Below the pieces are notes generated by a model. The model searched no databases. It worked only from the letters and a program-made list of their open reading frames with translations, and had not been told where the DNA came from. From Vandiemenella viatica (lineage: Eukaryota; Arthropoda; Insecta; Orthoptera; Morabidae), in contig CM061919.1 of assembly GCA_031002005.1 (NCBI GenBank), forward strand, positions 19,415,687-19,479,686: 64,000 bases of DNA, written 5' to 3'. Positions within the stretch are counted from its first letter, which is position 1. Each line of letters begins with the position of its first letter. The position numbers and the translations under genes were made by a program. This document shows positions 60,458 to 64,000 of the stretch, one piece after another.

Positions 60458-62000
60458 TTTATCTTCAGATCCAGTTGTCTCCATCTGATGTAGGAGTATT
60501 ATCGTGTGTATCTCAAAGACTCTCCTTTTCTTGCTGTATGTTGGAGGGTGGCAAGATAAGTTATAGAGAAACTGAGGGAACATTTTCTCCGCCGCCGGAC
60601 AGTTCTCCGTCAAAAAAGATATTATTTCTGTTGCTGCAACATCCACTTCATCGGAATTGAGATATTTCGATTTAATTCTTTGATCTAGTATTGTCGCAGC
60701 AATCAGTGAAGGTTGTCTTTTTATAAAAGAGAATTTGATTTTCAATAACTCGTACAGTGAGTTCTTCATGTTTGTCATCATCTCATCTTCGTTTTCGGAT
60801 CGAACTGCAGTTTGCGCATTAGAAGTGATATCAAAGTCATGCGTCATGAAATTATAAATCAAGTATATAAAACGTCTGTGAGGTTCTTTAAAACATCCTA
60901 TTGACGAGAAAAAATATTATCATGCTTACCATATTCAACGATGTACAAGTTGACTACATTCTTTCGCTCTAAAAGCCTTTGTAACATCAAGTATATGCTG
61001 CTCCTCATCACATCAGCAAGTTACACCAAAGAATGTTCTGGCAGTCCGCACTGTTTTTGACAATCTGTCAATTTTTTGGTTGCTTGCTCATTATGTCTGA
61101 AATGGCTTACGATTTTTCTGAATTTTTTAAATAAGTCTTTGGTATCTTCGTCTGAAAATAGTGAGTGTTTTACCACCAACCGCAGCGTGTGTGCCACACA
61201 AATTATAGATTCATATTGACCAAAGTCATGTTTGCTGTACTGTCACCTAGGACCTGAAACGTCTTGCCGTTTAAGCTCCATTCATTCACCATTTCTATAA
61301 TCTTTAGGCCAATGTATCTACTGGTATGATCCTGTAACAGCACGCATACTCCCAGTACAACTTTTAGGCGTTGATGATTTACGATAAAATGAGCCGAAAA
61401 GCTGAGAAGTTGGTCCAGATATCAGTGGTAGATCTTACCCATTCGCGTTTTGTCTTTATTTGAGATTTTGTTATTCTTAATTTTCTCATATGTTTGTGGC
61501 ATCAGTGATTTCATCCGATAAGTGTGAACTGCGTGGGGATCAGTGAAATTGAGTCGCCGCAATGCTTCGCCTTCCACCAAAGCATAAGGCACCATGTCCA
61601 CAATTATTACGTCGATTATTGCTTCTTCAATCCTTTTTGCCATTTCATGATTATAAGCCTATTGTAGAAATTTAGATTAGGAGGTCAAACTCAAGGTCGT
61701 TGACTGAATAATATTTGGTTAGTCAGTACTCAATACTTCCAGTAAGATCTCTGAACCCATTCGCTTTAATTAAATAATTTTTCAATTTGTCTATTGCTGA
61801 CTGTCGCCTTAACAGCTGCCTGTGTACCGCGCCATAAAACTTTGATAAATGTTGATTTACTCAAATGTAATGTTTGTTTTTTGGGTTCGTTGCTTACTGG
61901 TGGTTATGATTTATTACAAATTTTGCACATATATTTAGATGACTCGGTAGGGCTTCTCTTGAAAAACCACAAATCAATTTTTTTTTCACTTTTTGTGATA
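59820..62000 (-). pseudogene. hAT transposase (BED finger plus DDE plus dimerisation region), broken
   Basis: The N-terminus near 61985-61830 resembles a BED zinc finger (YICKICNKS, then HLSKSTFIKVLW). From 61643 the core reads MVPYALVEGEALRRLNFTDP and, with frameshifts, CVAHTLRLVVKHSLFSDEDT near 61200 and FRKIVSHFRHNEQATKKL near 61100. From 60862: LIAATILDQRIKSKYLN. The C-terminal dimerisation block AVVRYLSAPPTSVPSEQ lies near 60300. After the SINE insertion the last block reads NVEKLLFLVYNIRFFNYEN near 59870-59830. The order is that of hAT transposases. Multiple stops and the SINE abolish function. Confidence 0.82.
59900..60215 (+). repeat. tRNA-derived SINE inside the hAT transposase
   Basis: A-box-like TGGTTCAGTGG near 59923 and B-box-like CTTCAAATACC near 59968, then a body with CCTTAACCCGACCTTTACC and CCTGTACCCGGTAGGATTG. 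The B-box form resembles the SINE at 4785-5008. It separates FGATEKIYVYRR from NVEKLLFL of the hAT transposase. Exact edges and target duplication are unresolved. Confidence 0.65.
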
Positions 62001-62508
62001 TTTTTACCTGAAAGAAAATAGTGTAATATAAATAAATAATACCTCATAGATCACAGAAAATATTAGCACTTTCATTAAGCAGGCATATAGCATGCATTCT
62101 AAATTAGGAAAATTAATTCAAGTGAATTCCAATGAATTCCAGTTAGAAAAGAAAATTTGCACTACTACCCGTCCGAATTTACTAAGCACCTAGCCGAGGG
62201 GACAACTTAATTCGCACGAGCTATACGGCGTTTCTCACTGTTAAAATCATGTTTAGCAGGAAGTTGTCTAGGGTGTCCAAATTAAAATACGGGTACAAAG
62301 TGTAATCCATCAACAAATACCTAAAAATGTAGGTAAGTAATGTGTGAACCAAACATCACCTCTTATTACTTTTACACATTTACAAATCCGAGTTAATAGT
62401 TTCGGCACGGCCGACGTTTCGGCCTATTTTTGGCCGAAGCCGAATCTGTGGCAGAAACTAGATTTTCTGGCCGAAACTGGCCGAAACCGAATCTTCGGTC
62501 GGTCACTA

Positions 62509-62516
62509 CAAAAGAT
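62509..62516. repeat. hAT target-site duplication, right copy
   Basis: CAAAAGAT, differing from the left copy only at its first base. Confidence 0.8.
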
Positions 62517-62744
62517 ACCAGCAGTACTCGGGTCCAGGATGTAACAAGAACCAGTGGAATACGAGGCAAAGTACAGGCGAAGTGCAATCGGTAACCGATC
62601 CAAGAGGAGGTTTCTCGCACCCACGACAAGAAGATAGCAGAAGGAATGAAGGAGAAAAAAGAGGCTATAACAATGGAAGTAGTGGAAGATTTCAGGGAGA
62701 AGATGAAAGAAGGCGAGAAGTAGAATGTAATAAGGGAAATTAAG
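62517..62744 (+). pseudogene. Gypsy-2 gag-like protein, second part
   Basis: Continues the frame of the first part when the hAT and one target copy are removed (KYNNGKRYQQYSGPG). A basic, Arg/Gly/Asn-rich tail follows (GYNNGSSGRFQGEDERRR) with no CCHC knuckle, and it ends with TAA near 62742. A Gly/Arg-rich tail is a usual substitute for zinc knuckles in some gag proteins. Confidence 0.65.
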
Positions 62745-63720
62745 TGCGGCTTTTGAAGCGGTACGTTCTGAAACCGGAAAGGTTAAAGGGCCAAGAACCA
62801 CGAAGCGAGCAAAACGGTGCATGTTAATCAAGTTAGATAAAGAGACTAGTGATAGACACAAAAAAGTAATCTTGGAAGAAGTTGCGGCATATTTTGATGA
62901 AGACTTTACGGGAAGAAAATGTTAAGAGAAGTTGATTAAAGATAATAACAATCAAGTCGATCATCCTGTTGGAAATTCTGAAGGAGCGATTGACAAGGAT
63001 CAGAAGTCGAAACTGACCGCTGGATTAAAGAAGTAAGAAGGGCATGCGATTACAAGTTAGGAATGTAAATTGAGGAGGAAGTGAGAGAAGAAAACGGTGA
63101 AAATCGGCGAGATAACGATAAAGGAAACGATGCAATGTGGGACAAGAATGGACCAGTGAAATGGTGGGAATGTCTGCAGCAGATAGAGGAAAAAATGAAA
63201 CTATCTATGCTGGAAAGTATATAGTGGAAGAAGACGAGATAATTAACGTGGCGAGAATGGATCAATGGGACAGTAAAGTGGAAAATACAGAAGAAGATAC
63301 GGAAAGGAAAGATGAAACGGTTATTATTTCTACTAGAAGTTATGACAGAAATTATGGTTTGGGAACTGAAGTGAACGATGAAACTGAAGAGTAATGAAGA
63401 TACCGAAGAAGAGGTAGAAAGTTACGAAGAGATAAGTGGTGGAGAAGGAGATAATGTAAAAGGCTTCCTCATAAAGAGACAAAAAGTTTGTGAAGATGAA
63501 AAAGAAGAATCAACGATAGGCAAAGTGAAGAAGAAGAGAGGGATGATGCATATAATAAGAGGGGCGCAACATTATAAAATACGAAAGGAAGAAGGGTTGC
63601 TGAGAGTATAAGGAAGATGAAGCAACAAAGGGAAAAGTTAAAATGAAAGGGAAAAGATAGTTTAAACAAGAAGGGGAAGAGGATCTTTTAGAAGAAGATA
63701 TATAATCGGCGTTCTATAAA
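62745..63720 (+). other. Acidic/basic low-complexity region of Gypsy-2
   Basis: Two open frames (63137-63394 and 63378-63611) rich in Glu, Lys and Arg (EEDTERKDETVIISTRS; GGEGDNVKGFLIKRQKVCED). No protease or RT motif is visible. The stretch may be a remnant between gag and pol, or an unrelated spacer. Confidence 0.4.
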
Positions 63721-63721
63721 A

Positions 63722-63923
63722 TTGGAGTTTCAGATAGGTGAACTAGTACTGGTGAAAAATCTAGTAGTGTAAATGCCGAGATAAAAAAAAAAAGTTTTTT
63801 GATGTATTTGAGGGACCTTATGTAATTGCGGATAAACCTCATCAGAATACATATTACCTTAAATATCAAAAATCTGGAGACCATTTAGGTTTAAGAAATG
63901 ACCTAAGATTGTACAAACAATAA
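63722..63923 (+). pseudogene. Integrase C-terminal (GPY/F) module of Gypsy-2
   Basis: Reading gives LEFQIGELVLVKN, stops, then FFDVFEGPYVIADKPHQNTY, YLKYQKSGDHLGLRND and LRLYKQ. The GELVLVKN strand and FEGPYVI with NTYYL match the GPY/F module that ends Gypsy integrases and binds target DNA. The HHCC finger and DDE core are absent here. Confidence 0.75.
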
Positions 63924-63973
63924 TTATTTGACAATGTATATCACATAAAATTGTGTAATTTTAGTGACAAATT

Positions 63974-64000
63974 GGCAGGAGGGATGTATAAGAAACGAAG
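63974..64000 (+). repeat. Polypurine tract and start of probable 3' LTR
   Basis: GGCAGGAGGGA at 63974-63984 is followed by TGTATAAGAAACGAAG, resembling the 5' LTR start TGTAAGGAAACAAG at 57357. A polypurine tract directly before the 3' LTR primes plus-strand synthesis in LTR elements. Confidence 0.5.

Larger units (their letters stand above)
59273..62508 (-). mobile_element. hAT transposon inserted in Gypsy-2 gag (3.24 kb)
   Basis: Left end TTGTGTCCGACCGA and reversed right end TAGTGACCGACCGA form imperfect terminal inverted repeats. TTCGGCC-type subterminal repeats are dense on both sides. The flanks are 8-bp near-identical repeats AAAAAGAT (59265-59272) and CAAAAGAT (62509-62516), the size expected for hAT. 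The transposase is on the minus strand and broken, and a SINE sits in its C-terminal region. Confidence 0.85.
57357..64000 (+). mobile_element. Gypsy-2 LTR retrotransposon, internally deleted and interrupted
   Basis: The layout is a probable 5' LTR, leader, gag-like coiled-coil and capsid region, a hAT transposon inside gag, a short acidic region, an integrase C-terminus, a purine-rich tract and the first bases of a probable 3' LTR at the window edge. Protease, RT, RNase H and the integrase core are missing, so most of pol was lost. The element continues past the window end. Confidence 0.65.

Overview
The window is repeat-rich eukaryotic DNA, most likely from an insect. The mix of element types points that way: Jockey, I and CR1-like non-LTR retrotransposons, Gypsy LTR elements, Penelope-like elements, a rosa-like (DD41D) mariner, a BED-finger hAT and tRNA-derived SINEs. 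So do the low gene density and the AT-rich spacers. No intact host gene, rRNA, functional tRNA, operon or CRISPR array was found. Species is not assigned.

The sequence is four contigs joined by three N runs of exactly 1000 bases each (607-1606, 28834-29833, 46626-47625), so true gap sizes are unknown. The contig ending at 28833 and the contig starting at 29834 carry the same locus. Bases 18484-28483 match 29834-39812, and 28556-28833 match 44235-44512. Each contig breaks off inside the other's homologue, which is what two unmerged haplotypes look like. The second haplotype has a 4.42-kb Jockey element (39813-44234) where the first has 72 other bases.

Layout. 1-606: CR1-like fragment. 1607-9330: mostly unrecognised spacer with an endonuclease remnant, two SINEs and a transposase remnant. 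9333-12825: degraded CR1-like element with an SGNH-esterase-like region upstream of its endonuclease. 13165-14929: DD41D mariner split by a Penelope-like fragment. 15585-17250: about 167-bp satellite with a dimeric higher-order pattern. 17850-28833: helicase fragment, then a Gypsy element split by an I-clade element (12-bp target duplication), then the ORF1 of another Jockey-like element. 29834-39812: second copy of that block. 39813-44234: best-preserved element, with an unbroken 894-codon EN-RT frame. 44439-46625: minisatellite, an RT tail and another CR1-like 3' end. 47632-55711: Jockey remnants, including a 4.42-kb Jockey inserted in an older Jockey with an 8-bp duplication. 55712-57356: Penelope-like element with RT and GIY-YIG regions. 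57357-64000: Gypsy LTR element whose gag is split by a hAT, itself split by a SINE.

The genes are not a pathway. They are autonomous or dead transposition modules. Target-site duplications give relative ages for four nested insertions. The most unusual signal is a 21-nt hairpin at a fixed place in the 3' end of one Jockey family. It is kept in diverged copies with paired base changes, suggesting a selected RNA structure.
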